Origin: Tricholoma matsutake
Taxonomy: Eukaryota; Basidiomycota; Agaricomycetes; Agaricales; Tricholomataceae
Reading direction: 5' to 3'
Length of the DNA stretch: 64,000 bases
Assembly: GCA_026075535.2 (NCBI GenBank)
Contig: AP026547.1
Location: forward strand, 4,278,001 to 4,342,000
The translations under genes and the position numbers were made by a program. Every line of letters starts with the position of its first letter. The first letter of the stretch is position 1. The notes beneath the pieces were generated by a model, which was not told the DNA's origin, did no database searches, and saw nothing but the letters and a program-made list of their open reading frames with translations. Of the stretch, positions 1 to 9,967 are shown one piece after another.

Positions 1-631
1 GGTGTTTTGGTTACTTTCCAATCACTTGGGTAGACCTTGAGAGTGTGTCAGTGCCTCAGAAAATCGGACCTAGATGCGGAATTAACAGCTCCCATGCATG
101 GACAAATACTGAGTTTGGGACCATGCCCAATCTCGTGGCTTTCCAGGGTTTCATCTTCCTTATTGCCTGGAAAATCTGCTCATCTGTGACTGGTTCATAT
201 TCCCACTTTGCTGGGGGATAAGGCTCAGTGGGTGCTGTGGCTGGTGGTACTGTCCGAGTTGGAAAGAAGGTTTGGTAGAAGAGACCCCCCTTCACACCTC
301 CCTCCATCTGATGCTGGTCCTGTTACTAGCCGGTTTGCTGCCCACAACTCCTCCCTGTCCAAGGACTCCAGCCACTCTGTCCAGTGTTCTGCCTTTGTGG
401 TTCGGATCACCTCAGAATAGTTGTTCCTTGCCTGCCAGAATGCTTCATGTATTGGATCCTCATCCTCTGCTCACCTCTCATATGACCTTCTTGCCAGCTT
501 CACCTTCACCTTCTTTAGTGCAGCCAACTCTTTCATCACCAACGCTTTGAGTATGGACTGAGTTTTGACATTGGTACATGTTTCATGATGGCTGCCTTGA
601 TTACCAGGTCTAGCTGTTCAAGTGTGGTGTG
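1..631 (-). pseudogene. LINE ORF2 fragment (linker to start of reverse transcriptase)
   Basis: The minus-strand translation, with frameshifts, gives LDLVIKAAIMKHVPMSKLSP, ELAALKKVKVKLARRSY, HWTEWLESLDREELWAANR and then AIRKMKPWKATRLGMVPNSV. This is the order seen in Tad/CgT1-type fungal LINEs between the endonuclease and the RT palm; the last motif is the degenerate NKAPGPDGIPNSVL region. In-frame TGA codons lie near 540 and a frameshift near 310, so it is dead. It ends abruptly at the LTR of element A and runs off the left edge. It has the same orientation as the ORF1 pieces further right, so it is probably the 3' part of the same LINE. Confidence 0.8.
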
Positions 632-1033
632 TGTTAGGGCGACACCCACTATCTGCTAGCTAAGACCATGCAGGTTCTCTCTACAAGAAGGGGGTGGGAT
701 CCACGCTCATGATGGGGGAATTGATGGTTTTGATGCGAGGGGTTATTAATAGGTGAGTTTGTTGACAAAGGCCTTTCACACCGAAAGCGTAGGTGGAATA
801 CCTAAGAGAACACAACTGGGGCCCCCTAGGCATATATTTAGGGTTTATATACTATGTTACATATATTGTACATTGTTGTTACCGATGCACTCATACATGC
901 ATGTACATATTGATGCGTGCAAAATAAAATTCTCATGCTATCAAAGTGTAGCATCATTTAGCGTCATGTAGCGTAATTCGACATAATGAAATAAAAATGA
1001 AATTTTATTAGGTAATGGGGTGGTTTTCTAACA
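632..1033 (-). repeat. 3' LTR of element A (family 1)
   Basis: 402 bp, starting TGTTAG and ending CTAACA. It is clearly more diverged from the partner LTR at 4377-4776 than the LTRs of element C are from each other. That supports replacement of this end by recombination. Confidence 0.9.
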
Positions 1034-1044
1034 TTACCCCCCTT

Positions 1045-1475
1045 TTATGCCTCGACTTCCAGGCAAGAAAATATTGTGTCTGTCCCCTCTGTGAAATTTT
1101 GGTAAGGCCGGAATCTCATCCCCTCATACACCATTCTCGCAATGCGATGCGGAGCATTCAGATTACATTTAAAGAATTGGGCGATCGCGTTGCACACTCG
1201 CTTACAATTCTCTTCGGGCTCCCATGAATTATTTTTGTCAGTATAGTTTTTCCACTTTATTAAGAACTCCAATTTGTTCCATCGAAGACATGGGTCTAGA
1301 ATTTCTTCAACTACATATTCTGGAGCACCTTCTACTATTATTGGAGGTTGTGGAGTAGTTTGTTGGCCAGGAATAGTGGGTGGGTGGTAAGGGCATAGGC
1401 AGGATACATTAATCTCAGGATCAATCTTGAATGATTGGGGTAATTTTAGCACTACCGCATTAGGTGAGATCACTT
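1045..1475 (-). pseudogene. gypsy pol C-terminus with chromodomain (element A)
   Basis: The translation covers the end of the post-integrase domain (ISPNAVVLKLPQSF) and a chromodomain (EYVVEEILD, FLIKWKNYTDKNNSWEPEENC), ending in LEVEA before the stop. It corresponds to the last 140 residues of element C pol. The chromodomain is intact, with aromatic positions in the usual order. Upstream it is joined directly to RT at 1475/1476 by a deletion. In chromoviruses this domain directs integration into methyl-histone chromatin. Here it is only a remnant. Confidence 0.85.
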
Positions 1476-2180
1476 GTCTATTACGTCCTTGAAAATGTCA
1501 TTCATCATATTTTGGAAGGTCGGGGGACTATTAGTCATCCTGGAAAACATGACAAGCAGCTCGAAGGATCCCCGACGCATGGCAAATGCAGCCTTCCACT
1601 CATCTCCTTTCTTTATTTGTACATTATTGTATCCCCATCATAAATCCAATTTTGTAAAGACCTTGGCTTTTCCCACCTTGTCAATTATTTCTGAGATCAA
1701 CGGCAGGGGATACACATTCTTCACTGTCCACTCATTCAGATACCTATAATCTGTACACATCCTCTTCCTTTGGTCTTTCTTTGGTATGAAGAATATTGGT
1801 GACATCTGCAGTGATTTTGAAGGTCATATGTATCCTTTGCGCAATTGCTCCTTCAGGAACGCATCCACTTCTTCTTGTTCTGTCGGAGATAATGGATATA
1901 CCTTCAACTTCTTCGGCACAAACCCTGGCTTCATCTCAATCGCATGATCCCATGGCTTCTGCACCGGGATTCGCTCAGACTCCTTCTTCTGGAACACTGA
2001 CAGATATTCATGATACACTTTTGGCACCCACTCCTCCACTGGCTTCTCCACCTTCACGATATTCTTGTCCCATGACTGTCCTCCATGAATTGCTCTAAAG
2101 GTTTGCTTCTGCTCTTCTTTCTTGATCATGATTGGAACTTCCATATTTGGCATTTCCTCATCCTCCACTTCCTCCATCAT
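1476..2180 (-). pseudogene. gypsy reverse transcriptase, N-terminal half (element A)
   Basis: On the minus strand the linker and RT fingers are readable: VFQKKESERIPVQKPWDHAI, KVYPLSPTEQEEVDAFL, then [21 protein letters not shown]-stop-[14 protein letters not shown] and MTNSPPTFQNMMNDIF. The stop inside motif A is TGA where related copies have an Arg codon, consistent with CGA to TGA. The catalytic YLDD and all of RNase H are absent, removed by the deletion that fuses this segment to the chromodomain tail. It cannot be active. Confidence 0.85.
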
Positions 2181-2815
2181 AACAGAATACTTCCTTGGAT
2201 GTTCTTTCTCTTTCTTTTTCCTTTTTCCTTCTTTATCTTCCTTCCATACACATTACATTCTTTAGGACAATGAGTCATTTGTACTTTCCCAGTTTTCCAA
2301 TCAATTTCAGGATTATGCTTCCATAACCACGGACTTCCTATTATTAGATTGGTTTTCCCAAGATCACACACTTCAAATATGGCTCGCTCCTGATGCTCCT
2401 GATACCTTAGTACCATAGTCACCTCCTCCTTGATAGTTCCTCCATGATTGACTGTTCCGTCAATATTGTACACGATTATAGGTTGCGCCAGCTTGCGTGT
2501 GTTAATACCGTTTCTGGTAATTAAGGACCAATTAATGAATAATCCTGTAGCACCACTATCAAGCAACGCTTCCACATCAATTGCTGCATGTGTGTCCACT
2601 GTCTTCAGTCCCACAGTCAAGGTGATTTTGGGTTCTATTTGCACAGAGCGAATAAAGAATTTAGGGGTTTTCAGAAATAGTGCTCGGCAATTTTCTTGGT
2701 CATGTGATCTGCAACAGTTGTACTCCTCCTCGATTTCCTGGTCTGATTTACTCTGGATTTCCTCGGATACTAATACATTGTAATGATTCTGGGTCACCAA
2801 TGGGGAAACCTTCAC
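2177..2815 (-). pseudogene. gypsy aspartic protease region (element A)
   Basis: A 212-codon open frame carries the retropepsin active site ALLDSGATGLFIN, followed by NLIIGSPWLWKHNPEIDW, typical of gypsy protease. It lies in the -1 frame relative to gag, as in element C. The segment itself is open, unlike the same region of C, which has several TGA codons. The element lacks functional downstream pol, so it is listed as a pseudogene component. Confidence 0.85.
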
Positions 2816-2935
2816 TGGGACTCTTCCACAAAATTCTTCTGCTTGCCTTCCTCTGGCTTCACTTCCTCGATTGTAGCTTCCCTAATCTTTCTTTTCTGCC
2901 TACAATTCCCAGAAATGTGTCCTAACTGCCCACAG

Positions 2936-3901
2936 TTAAAACGGGGCTTGTCTCCCTGCTTGATCAACCTCCATTGCCTCTGCTGGTGCTGCTGACTCCA
3001 TTACTATAGGTGTCACTGCCATGGCCAGTGGCTGTGCCCTCAGAGCTTGCACCTGAGGTGCCTTTCCTTTCTTGGACTTTACTCCTGATGACTTTCCAAA
3101 TTTACTACTTCCGTACATCAACTTTGACTCCGCCTGTTCCTGCCGATATTGCCGGTCAAGGCACATTGCCCAATTATACCACTCGTCCAACTTCTCTGGC
3201 ATAGAAGGTAGTTGGTAGATAGACTTGAATAAAGAGGTATTTAATCCTGCTTTCAAAAACTCTACCAATGCGGCTTCTCCCATGTCCATTTGCGAAGCTT
3301 CTGCTTTGAACTGCAAAATAAATCCATCCGCCGTTAAGGAACCTTGGCGCATGGTCTTTAATTTAGCATTGGCTGTCGCCTTTGGATTAGGGTCTCCAAA
3401 CTGTGCCTCCAATCTCTCCAGAAATTCCTTGAAGGTTGCAAATGGTTTATTTCCTGCAGCAATTTGATTAATAGCCTCGTTTCTCCAGAACTGTGCTTTC
3501 CCCCCCTGAATGTATGAGAGAGCAAACATAATCCTAGACTCGGCTGTACAAAACTCTGGCTTCCTCCCATGGATGTACAATACTATAGAGCTGATAAAGG
3601 ATTTTGTATTCTCCATGGTCCTGTCAAAGATTTGTGGGGACGCATACTTAGGTAAGCGCGTTTTTCCATTTCCGGATTTCTCTGCCATCTCACCCTCCTG
3701 CGACATCCACTCCACCATCTCCTCTATCTCATCATCTCTTTCTACTGTTGTCTCTGGCTGTACTTCTGCTTGTCTGGGCTGTGATGCTGCCAACACTGAC
3801 ACTAATTGCGACATTTGCACTGTAAGCGCATCAATTTTTGCCTCTAGCACTGGTGTGGGAACAGGATTAGGGCTGGGATTAGAAGTTGAAGGTTCGGACA
3901 T
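2936..3901 (-). pseudogene. gypsy Gag (element A), truncated before the zinc knuckle
   Basis: 321 codons, starting MSEPSTSNPSPNP with an N-terminal coiled-coil-like stretch and the retrotransposon Gag core (ALSYIQGGKAQFWRNEAIN). It is almost identical to the 365-residue Gag of element C. An 8-nt deletion near 2937 removes the first Cys of the CCHC knuckle and shifts the frame, so the reading frame stops just where CFNCGQLGH begins in C. Gag normally forms the particle and packages RNA; without the knuckle this copy would be impaired. Confidence 0.85.
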
Positions 3902-4363
3902 AATTGTTAGATCTGTGATGAATCACTTCGTCGACAAACTCAAGATTTGTTCTTTGAGACCTCTCCAAATGTTTACGGGTCACGTGATGGTTCGTCAATC
4001 ATTCGTCGTTCATCGGGCACCTGATTTGACACTTTGGATCAATAACCCTTCCAACAGTGCCTGATCTTGGAGATAACACTGAATTCGGCTTGTAACTAAA
4101 ATAGTTGTCCGAATAGAGTGATGTAAATCATAACTAAACCAGATCCAATCGGTTGTCTGGTTGCAGCTGTCCTAATGACGAGCGCTGCCTCTCGATCACT
4201 GGCAGTCACAATGTAAGGCAAGGCCTGGCATCGGCTTACAAAAGAAAAGGTAGATTACGTATATACAAGTACTTCCAGCTTGTGCCAAAAGGATGAGTAA
4301 TCGGATGTGGCGCGGTGAAACAATGACATATGTGCAAGTAAGAGAAGGCGCACTGATATGGGA

Positions 4364-4374
4364 AGTTGTGTTCT
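4364..4374 (-). promoter_or_regulatory. Self-priming primer-binding site of element A
   Basis: Read on the minus strand this is AGAACACAACT, beginning 2 nt after the 5' LTR end. It is the exact reverse complement of AGTTGTGTTCT inside the LTR (complement of 4552-4562), which sits just downstream of the TATA motif. This matches the Tf1/sushi design, in which the mRNA 5' end folds back as primer. Confidence 0.75.
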
Positions 4375-4376
4375 TC

Positions 4377-4776
4377 TGTTAGTGTGACACCCACTATCTG
4401 CTAGCTAAGACCGTGCAGGTTCTCTCTACAAGAAGGGGGCGGGATCCACACTCGTGATGAGGGAATTGATGGTTTTGATGTGAGGGGTTATTAATAGGTG
4501 AGTTTGTTGAGATAGGCCTTTCACACCAAAAACATAGGTGGAATACCTAAGAGAACACAACTGGGGTCCCCTAGGCATATATTTAGGGTTTATATACTAT
4601 GTTACATATATTGTACATTGTTGTTACTGATGCACTCGTACATGCACGTACATTTTGATGTGTGCGAAATAAAATTCTCATGCTATCAAAATGTAGTGTC
4701 ATTTGCATCATGTAGCGTAATTCGACATAATAAAATAAAATGAAAGTTTATTAGGTAATGGGGCTGTTTCCTAACA
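4377..4776 (-). repeat. 5' LTR of element A (family 1)
   Basis: 400 bp with TGTTAG...CTAACA ends. It is nearly identical to the 5' LTR of element C (12363-12762); the differences noticed are at CpG sites. It carries the TATATAAA promoter motif and the self-primer sequence. The flank at 4777 (ACTAC) is the complement of the TSD of element C. Confidence 0.9.
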
Positions 4777-5099
4777 ACTACAGGGCACAGACATATGAAG
4801 TGGTGGTGGATTGGGTTCTGATGATGCTGGATATGGGCCAGATGGGGGCACTGGAATCGATAGAACAAGCAAGCAGGTTGCAGATGGCAGCAATCTGTGA
4901 GGTGCAGTGGATCAAGCCAGTACACTTGAGGACTCCAGGACAGAGGATGGCACTTGCCATCTTTGGGTTCTCCACATGCAAGGGAGCTAACCATGCGATT
5001 GGATTTGGCTTATTCATGGAAGGGAAGAAGGTGTGGGCAAGGAAACAACTGCAGGAGCCTAGATGCTGCCTCAAATGCCAATGCTTCAGGGAACACAGG
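4777..5099 (+). pseudogene. LINE ORF1 fragment, inverted duplicate
   Basis: The plus-strand translation reads TYEVVVDWVLMMLDMGQ, CEVQWIKPVHLRTPGQRMAL, AIFGFSTCKGANHAIGFGLF, KVWARKQLQEPRCCLKCQCF. This is the RRM-like fold followed by the first CCHC knuckle of Tad-type LINE ORF1 (pattern W.KP..R..GQR.A...F.....AN.AI..GL). It is the mirror copy of 12040-12362 and ends in mid-knuckle where LTR B joins. Confidence 0.85.
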
Positions 5100-5525
5100 T
5101 ATAAGGGCAACCTAAACCTCTAGCAAAGGGAAATCCAAAGTTAAAATTATACTACATAATACAGGGATTGGGGACACACATAGCAAAGGGAAATCTGAAG
5201 AGAAAACTCTAAGAATCCCCTTGCTGATGCCCAGTATATGTGAAGACGACAACAATCAAATATAACCTAAAAATAGAAAAAGGTGGAGATAGGCGGATCA
5301 AGGCTGCTGAATGACATCATACCAAGGGGTAGGTGTTGGAAGGGGTACTCTGCCTCTAAATATAAAAGTGTTAACATGTACAAACATGATAGAAAGGGAA
5401 AATTAGTAATAAAATCCAGAAAAATCATAGAAAATGAAGAATAGAAGGAAATGAGGTGAGGAAAAATATAGAACGAACATAAAAAATAGGAAAAACACAC
5501 AGGGCACCCCCCTAGTCCCCTTACA
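5100..5525 (-). repeat. Family 2 gypsy LTR in the inverted arm
   Basis: 426 bp, reading TGTAAGGG...CCCTTATA on the minus strand. It is the mirror of the 3' LTR of element B (11614-12039) with only scattered C/T or G/A differences. It is not a separate insertion but part of the inverted duplication. Confidence 0.9.
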
Positions 5526-5536
5526 TCACCCCCTCT

Positions 5537-5833
5537 CTAAGATGCATCGCCCCAATGCATTTGAAATCGCATACGACCAAAGTCCGTGACTTGAATGCGA
5601 CGCAGTGCAGCAGTGTGCTGTCGGTGGAATTCCTTGATTAACCGAGGGGCATTCACATCAGACTCTTCGACCCATGAGTTCTCCTCATACCCATAACCCT
5701 TCCAATGTACCAAATACTGTAGTTTTCCTTGATGCAAACGGCTATCCAAGATTGATTCGACTTCGTATTGGGGTTCTCCCTCAATCACTGTAGGTGGTGG
5801 TGGTGGGTGTGAATGGCATACCAGGAATGCATC
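5537..5833 (-). pseudogene. Chromodomain end of family 2 pol, inverted duplicate
   Basis: Translation: PPPPTVIEGEPQYEVESILD, KLQYLVHWKGYGYEENSWV, then MRFQMHWGDAS and a stop. It copies the last 100 residues of element B pol (11310-11602). At about 5833 the frame runs into LINE sequence, giving an artificial fusion frame of 146 codons. The junction marks the inner end of the inverted arm. Confidence 0.85.
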
Positions 5834-5995
5834 CTGAAAGTTCCTGTGTACCTCCCCACCCTCGAGTGTCTCCCATGTCTTTGGATCAGCCGTACAGATA
5901 AATCTGTGCTTGTTTTCACAGCACAAACAGTTCACCCGATCTATGTGCTCTAGGAATACTGGGCAGCAGCAATCCAAAGTGCCATGCCCTCCCTG
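5834..5995 (-). pseudogene. LINE ORF1 fragment, second zinc knuckle
   Basis: The minus-strand frame gives NCLCCENKHRFICTADPKTW, matching the second Cys/His knuckle (CGTCGEKHRT..C...DP) that follows CLKCQ in Tad-type ORF1. It directly continues the piece at 12362-12040 once element B and one TSD copy are removed, apart from a +1 frameshift. ORF1 is cut at 5833 by the inverted arm. Confidence 0.75.
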
Positions 5996-6421
5996 TGTAA
6001 GGGGACTAGGGGGGTGCCCTGTGTGTTTTTCCTATTTTTTATGTTCGTCCCATATTTTTCCCCACCTCATTTCCTTCTATTCTTCATTTTCTATGATTTT
6101 TCCGGATTTTATTACTAATTTTCCCTTGCTATCATGTTTGTATATGTTGACACTTTTATATTTAGAGGCGGAGTACCCCTTCCGACACATACCCCTTGGT
6201 ATGATGTCATTCGGCGGCCTTGATCCGCCTATCTCCGCCTTTTTCTATTTTTAGGTTATATTTGATTTTTGTTGTCTTCACATATACTGGGCATCAGCAA
6301 GGGGATCCTTAGAGTTTTCTCTTCGGATTTCCCTTTGCTAGGTGCGCCCCCAATCCCTGTATTATGTAGCATAATTTTAACTTCGGATTTCCCTTTGCTA
6401 GAGGCTTAGGTTGCCCTTATA
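5996..6421 (+). repeat. 5' LTR of element B
   Basis: 426 bp, TGTAAGGG...CCCTTATA. It contains a 21-bp direct repeat (6321-6341 and 6381-6401). The 60 nt from 6342 to 6401 start with GT and end with AG, so they could be a 5'-UTR intron; the 5' LTR of element E lacks this block. The inferred mRNA start AGAGTTTTCT is at 6311-6320. Confidence 0.9.
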
Positions 6422-6423
6422 GT

Positions 6424-6433
6424 AGAAAACTCT
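6424..6433 (+). promoter_or_regulatory. Self-priming primer-binding site of element B
   Basis: AGAAAACTCT begins 2 nt after the 5' LTR and is the exact reverse complement of AGAGTTTTCT at 6311-6320 in the LTR. Spacing and logic are the same as in family 1 although the sequence is unrelated. No tRNA-like PBS (TGG...) follows the LTR. Confidence 0.7.
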
Positions 6434-6587
6434 CCCCTAAGGCCCAAAAATCACGAACGCGCTGCCCAAAATAGGCAGGTACGGACTGGACGACACTTCC
6501 CAAAGCTCCACAGAGTCCCTACACACCGTTCCAGATACTCTCGCCTTTATCACGCCGCCATTTTCGCCAAACGCGCTCCCTAGCGAC

Positions 6588-7706
6588 ATGGATGCATCAG
6601 AACGCTTCGACGCGCTTGAAAGCGATGTTTCCGGAATGCGCGCGCAAATCGACTCGCTTAAATCTACGATTGAAAACTTCGTTAGGACCCTCCAGGCTAA
6701 CCCTATGACTAATAGTTCCCCCTTCACGACTCCAAGCGCACCCAACAACGATGTTTTGCCAAACGCGTCCACTAAGGAACATGCCCAGATCAAACTGTCC
6801 CCCCCCGCTGAATTTAATGGTGCACGTGCGCAGGGACGTGCATTCCTTAATTCCTGTGAGTTATACATTAGTCTCCAGTTGCATCAATTTGTCGATGAGG
6901 CTGCAAAAATTTATTGGGCCTTCACATACATGAAATCTGAACGCGCCTATCTCTATGTGGACCATATCCTACATCAAACTAAAGAACTCGGTTCTCTACC
7001 TTTCTCCACTTGGGGTGACTTTCGAGCTGAGTTCGTACGCCACTTCTGCCCCCTCAATGAACGCCACCGAGCAGTGACACGACTTGAGTCATCCACTTAC
7101 CACCAGGGATGTCGATCCGTGGATGACTATATCGATGAGTTCAAGGATTTGGTGGACATGGCAGGGTATGGGAGTGGGTTACCAGTGGTGGTGAAGTTCC
7201 GACGGGGGCTCAACCAAGAAATTCAGGACCAGATTGCACAGATGTTGGAAGGGCACCCAGCGGACGATGATATCCTTGCTTGGTATGAAGCTGCTTCACT
7301 CTGTGACGAGAACCAACTCACAAATGCAGCGTTTAATGCTGCATTCCATGCTCCAACTACCACTCATACACCCTACACCTTCAATCGAAGCCTCCCCCGC
7401 CCTAACCCCATTCCTGCTCGTCAAACTCCCACACCAGCCGTCAACGTCCCAGTACCAATGGATGTTGATGCAGCCCGCAACCGTGCGCATAAGTTGGATC
7501 TCTGCTACCATTGTGGGGAGACTGGACACAGGGCTGGAGCGTGTCCCCATCATCAGGATATCCGCATGCTCACCCCCGAGGGACGAGATGAACTCCTGCA
7601 AGACTTGTTGGCACTTGTAGATGTTGAGGAAGCGAAGGATCAAGTTGCAGAGGAGATTAAGTTGGAAGTTGTAGAGGAGCAGGATTTTCCTATTCCCAGC
7701 AAGTGA
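6588..7706 (+). CDS. Gag of gypsy element B
   Basis: An intact 372-codon frame starting MDASERFDALESDVSGMR. A short N-terminal coiled coil (about 1-35) is followed by a Pro/Thr-rich linker and the retrotransposon Gag domain (about 75-230, with WGDFRAEFVRHFCPLNERHR and VDDYIDEFKDLVDMAGYGSG). A CCHC knuckle CYHCGETGHRAGAC lies at about 306-319. It would assemble the particle and bind RNA. Pol begins in the -1 frame right at the gag stop, as usual in this family. This is the only undamaged frame in element B. Confidence 0.9.
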   Translation: MDASERFDALESDVSGMRAQIDSLKSTIENFVRTLQANPMTNSSPFTTPSAPNNDVLPNASTKEHAQIKLSPPAEFNGARAQGRAFLNSCELYISLQLHQFVDEAAKIYWAFTYMKSERAYLYVDHILHQTKELGSLPFSTWGDFRAEFVRHFCPLNERHRAVTRLESSTYHQGCRSVDDYIDEFKDLVDMAGYGSGLPVVVKFRRGLNQEIQDQIAQMLEGHPADDDILAWYEAASLCDENQLTNAAFNAAFHAPTTTHTPYTFNRSLPRPNPIPARQTPTPAVNVPVPMDVDAARNRAHKLDLCYHCGETGHRAGACPHHQDIRMLTPEGRDELLQDLLALVDVEEAKDQVAEEIKLEVVEEQDFPIPSK

Positions 7707-8340
7707 ATTGTATGCCCTCACTGCCTGTCCATAACCGCTTTGAAGTCTTGTCAGTTGAATCCCCAGAGAATGAATCCATTTCTGTGACTGCTCCCCTCTC
7801 TGACCCTTCAAAGTTGGCTAAAGATGTACCTGCTCTCCCCATCTCTCCTTCTACTCCACGTCCCAAAATTAAATCATGGGAGCATAAACTACCATGCAAG
7901 TATATTGTGGCATCCACTCCCTCTGCACATTCCTTGAACCTACCAATCGAACTGCAGACAACCGACACTGGACAGATACTCAGTGTCTCTGCGCTCCTGG
8001 ACTCTGGTGCGACCGGTCTCTTCATCAACTCCCATCTTGCACAACAACATCGCCTAAATACTTGCTCACTCTCATGTCCGATACCTGTGTATAACGTGGA
8101 TGGATCCCCAAATGAAGCTGGTGCAATCCAAGAGGTTGTAGACCTGGTTCTCCGTTACAAAGATCATAGTGAGCATGCCCTTTTTGCTGTCACTCAATTA
8201 GGAAAGCAAAAGGTGATTTTGGGCTATCCATGGCTTTGAGACCATAACCCAGAGGTCGACTGGCGTACCGGGGAGGTTACCATGAGCCGATGTCCATCCC
8301 GCTGTTGGACTTGTTTCACAGAAGCCAGGCAAGAACGTCG
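7703..8340 (+). pseudogene. Aspartic protease region of element B
   Basis: Retropepsin motif ALLDSGATGLFINSHLAQQH, followed by GKQKVILGYPWL and then TGA-DHNPEVDWR. The stop replaces an Arg that is expected here (family 1 has WLWKHNPEIDW), most simply CGA to TGA. Protease would release Gag and Pol products. The reading frame is -1 relative to gag. Confidence 0.85.
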
Positions 8341-9967
8341 TGGACAGAAGGCAGCGATATGACGTACTCAGAAGTGTTGTGCTGGACCCCTGCCTATACC
8401 TGAAGTGGAATTGGAAGGGGTTCCTGAGTTGGTGCCAGACTCAGATGATGATGAGGACCCAGAGGAAGTGGAGGAGGGTGATCGGATCTTCTACACTGCG
8501 ATTTGCTCATCGCACGAGGTGTGTGCCACATCAAACATATCCCAATGCCTCGCCAAGGCCTTCCACAAAAACAATGCTGCTAAATCCTCTACTAATTCCT
8601 TACTCCCTCATCTCCATGAGTTTGAAGATGTGTTCTCCAAGGAGTCATTTGACTCTCTTCCTGCACGCAAGCCATGGGATCACGCGATCGAACTCACCCC
8701 CGGTGCAACCCCTTCATCCTGCAAGGTCTATCCTCTCTCTCCTGAAGAACAACAACAGCTTGACCAGTTCATCGATGAGCACATGGCCTCTGGACGTATT
8801 CGACCATCGAAGTCACCCATGGCCTCTCCCTTTTTCTTTGTCAAGAAGAAGGATGGCTCACTTTGACTGGTTCAGGACTACAGAAGGCTCAACAACATCA
8901 TGGTCAAAAATCACTACCTACTACCCCTCATCTCTGAACTCATGAACCAGCTCCATGGAGCCCGATACTTTACCAAGCTTGATGTCCATTGGGGCTACAA
9001 TAATGTGAGGATAAAGGAGGGAGATGAGTGGAAGGCAGCCTTTCATACCAACCGTGGTCTTTTTGAACCACTTGTCATGTTCTTTGGCCTTACTAATAGC
9101 CCTGCCACCTTCCAGACCATGATGAACGACATCTTTCATGACCTCATCCTCGAAGGTGTTGTCTGCATCTATCTCGATGACATCCTCATCTTCACTCACA
9201 TGGTTGAAGAGCACCATTGCATCACGCGCCTCATCCTAGAACGGCTTTGACGGTACAAACTCTACCTTCGTCAAGACAAATGCGAGTTTGAGAAGACCAA
9301 GATTGAGTACCTTGGCCTGATTATCTTGGAGGGTCAAGTGGAGATGGATCCTATCAAGGTGAATGGGGTCACAGCTGGGCTGACACCCACAAACAAGAAG
9401 GAGGTGCAGTCTTTCCTGGGCTTCATCAACTTCTACCGGTGTTTTATCAAGGACTTCTCACATCATGCATGACCACTGTTTGACTTGACAGGAAAGGAGG
9501 CATGGGGGTGGGATAATGCACAACAGGAGGCATTCAAAAAGCTTAAAGAGATGGTCACTTCCACTCCCATCCTTACCTTTGCTGACGATTCGTGTCCTTT
9601 TCATGTAGAAGCCGACAGTTCTGACTTTGCGATGGGTGCTGTGTTGTCTCAGCAGTCTCCGGAGGACCAGAAGTGGCATCCTGTTGCATTCTACTCCAAA
9701 AGCCTTAGTGCTGTAGAGCAAAACTATGAGATCCATGACAAGGAGATGTTGGCAATAATGCGTGCACTTGAGGAGTGGCGACACTTCCTTGAGGGTGCCC
9801 AACACAAGGTGGAAATTTGGACGGATCACAAGAATCTCGAGTACTTTATGATGGCCAAGAAATTGAACTGTTGTCAAGCTCATTGGTCCCTGTATCTATC
9901 CAGATTCGACTTCTCCTTGCACCACCATCCAGGTCGCAGCATGGGGAAGACCGATGCCCTCTCCTGA
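8341..9967 (+). pseudogene. Reverse transcriptase and RNase H of element B
   Basis: Domains in order: linker (PARKPWDHAIELTPG, VYPLSPEEQQQLDQFI); RT fingers ([13 protein letters not shown], then TGA); palm motif A ([13 protein letters not shown]); [16 protein letters not shown]; catalytic YLDD in [12 protein letters not shown]; thumb ([34 protein letters not shown] then TGA); RNase H (FHVEADSSDFAMGAVLSQQS, NYEIHDKEMLAIMRALEEW, EIWTDHKNLEYFM). Catalytic residues remain but TGA codons split the frame. Related copies show CGA or CAA at these stops. Confidence 0.9.

Larger units (their letters stand above)
632..4776 (-). mobile_element. Ty3/gypsy chromovirus element A (family 1), internally deleted
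   Basis: Two LTRs of about 400 bp with TGTTAG...CTAACA ends flank gag, protease, an RT fragment and a chromodomain, all on the minus strand. RT downstream of the MMNDIF motif, all of RNase H and most of integrase are missing. The flanks do not match: GTGTG at 627-631 and ACTAC at 4777-4781. The right junction is identical to the 5' junction of element C, so A is an inverted copy of C whose left end has recombined with another locus. Confidence 0.9.

Noticed and set aside
4686..4994. Minus-strand frames overlapping the LINE piece at 4777-5099
   Set aside because: The plus-strand translation matches the RRM/zinc-knuckle region of LINE ORF1; the minus frames have no motifs.
5537..5977. 146-codon frame joining a zinc knuckle to a chromodomain
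   Set aside because: Accidental read-through of LINE ORF1 into the inverted chromodomain arm at 5833; the two parts belong to different elements.
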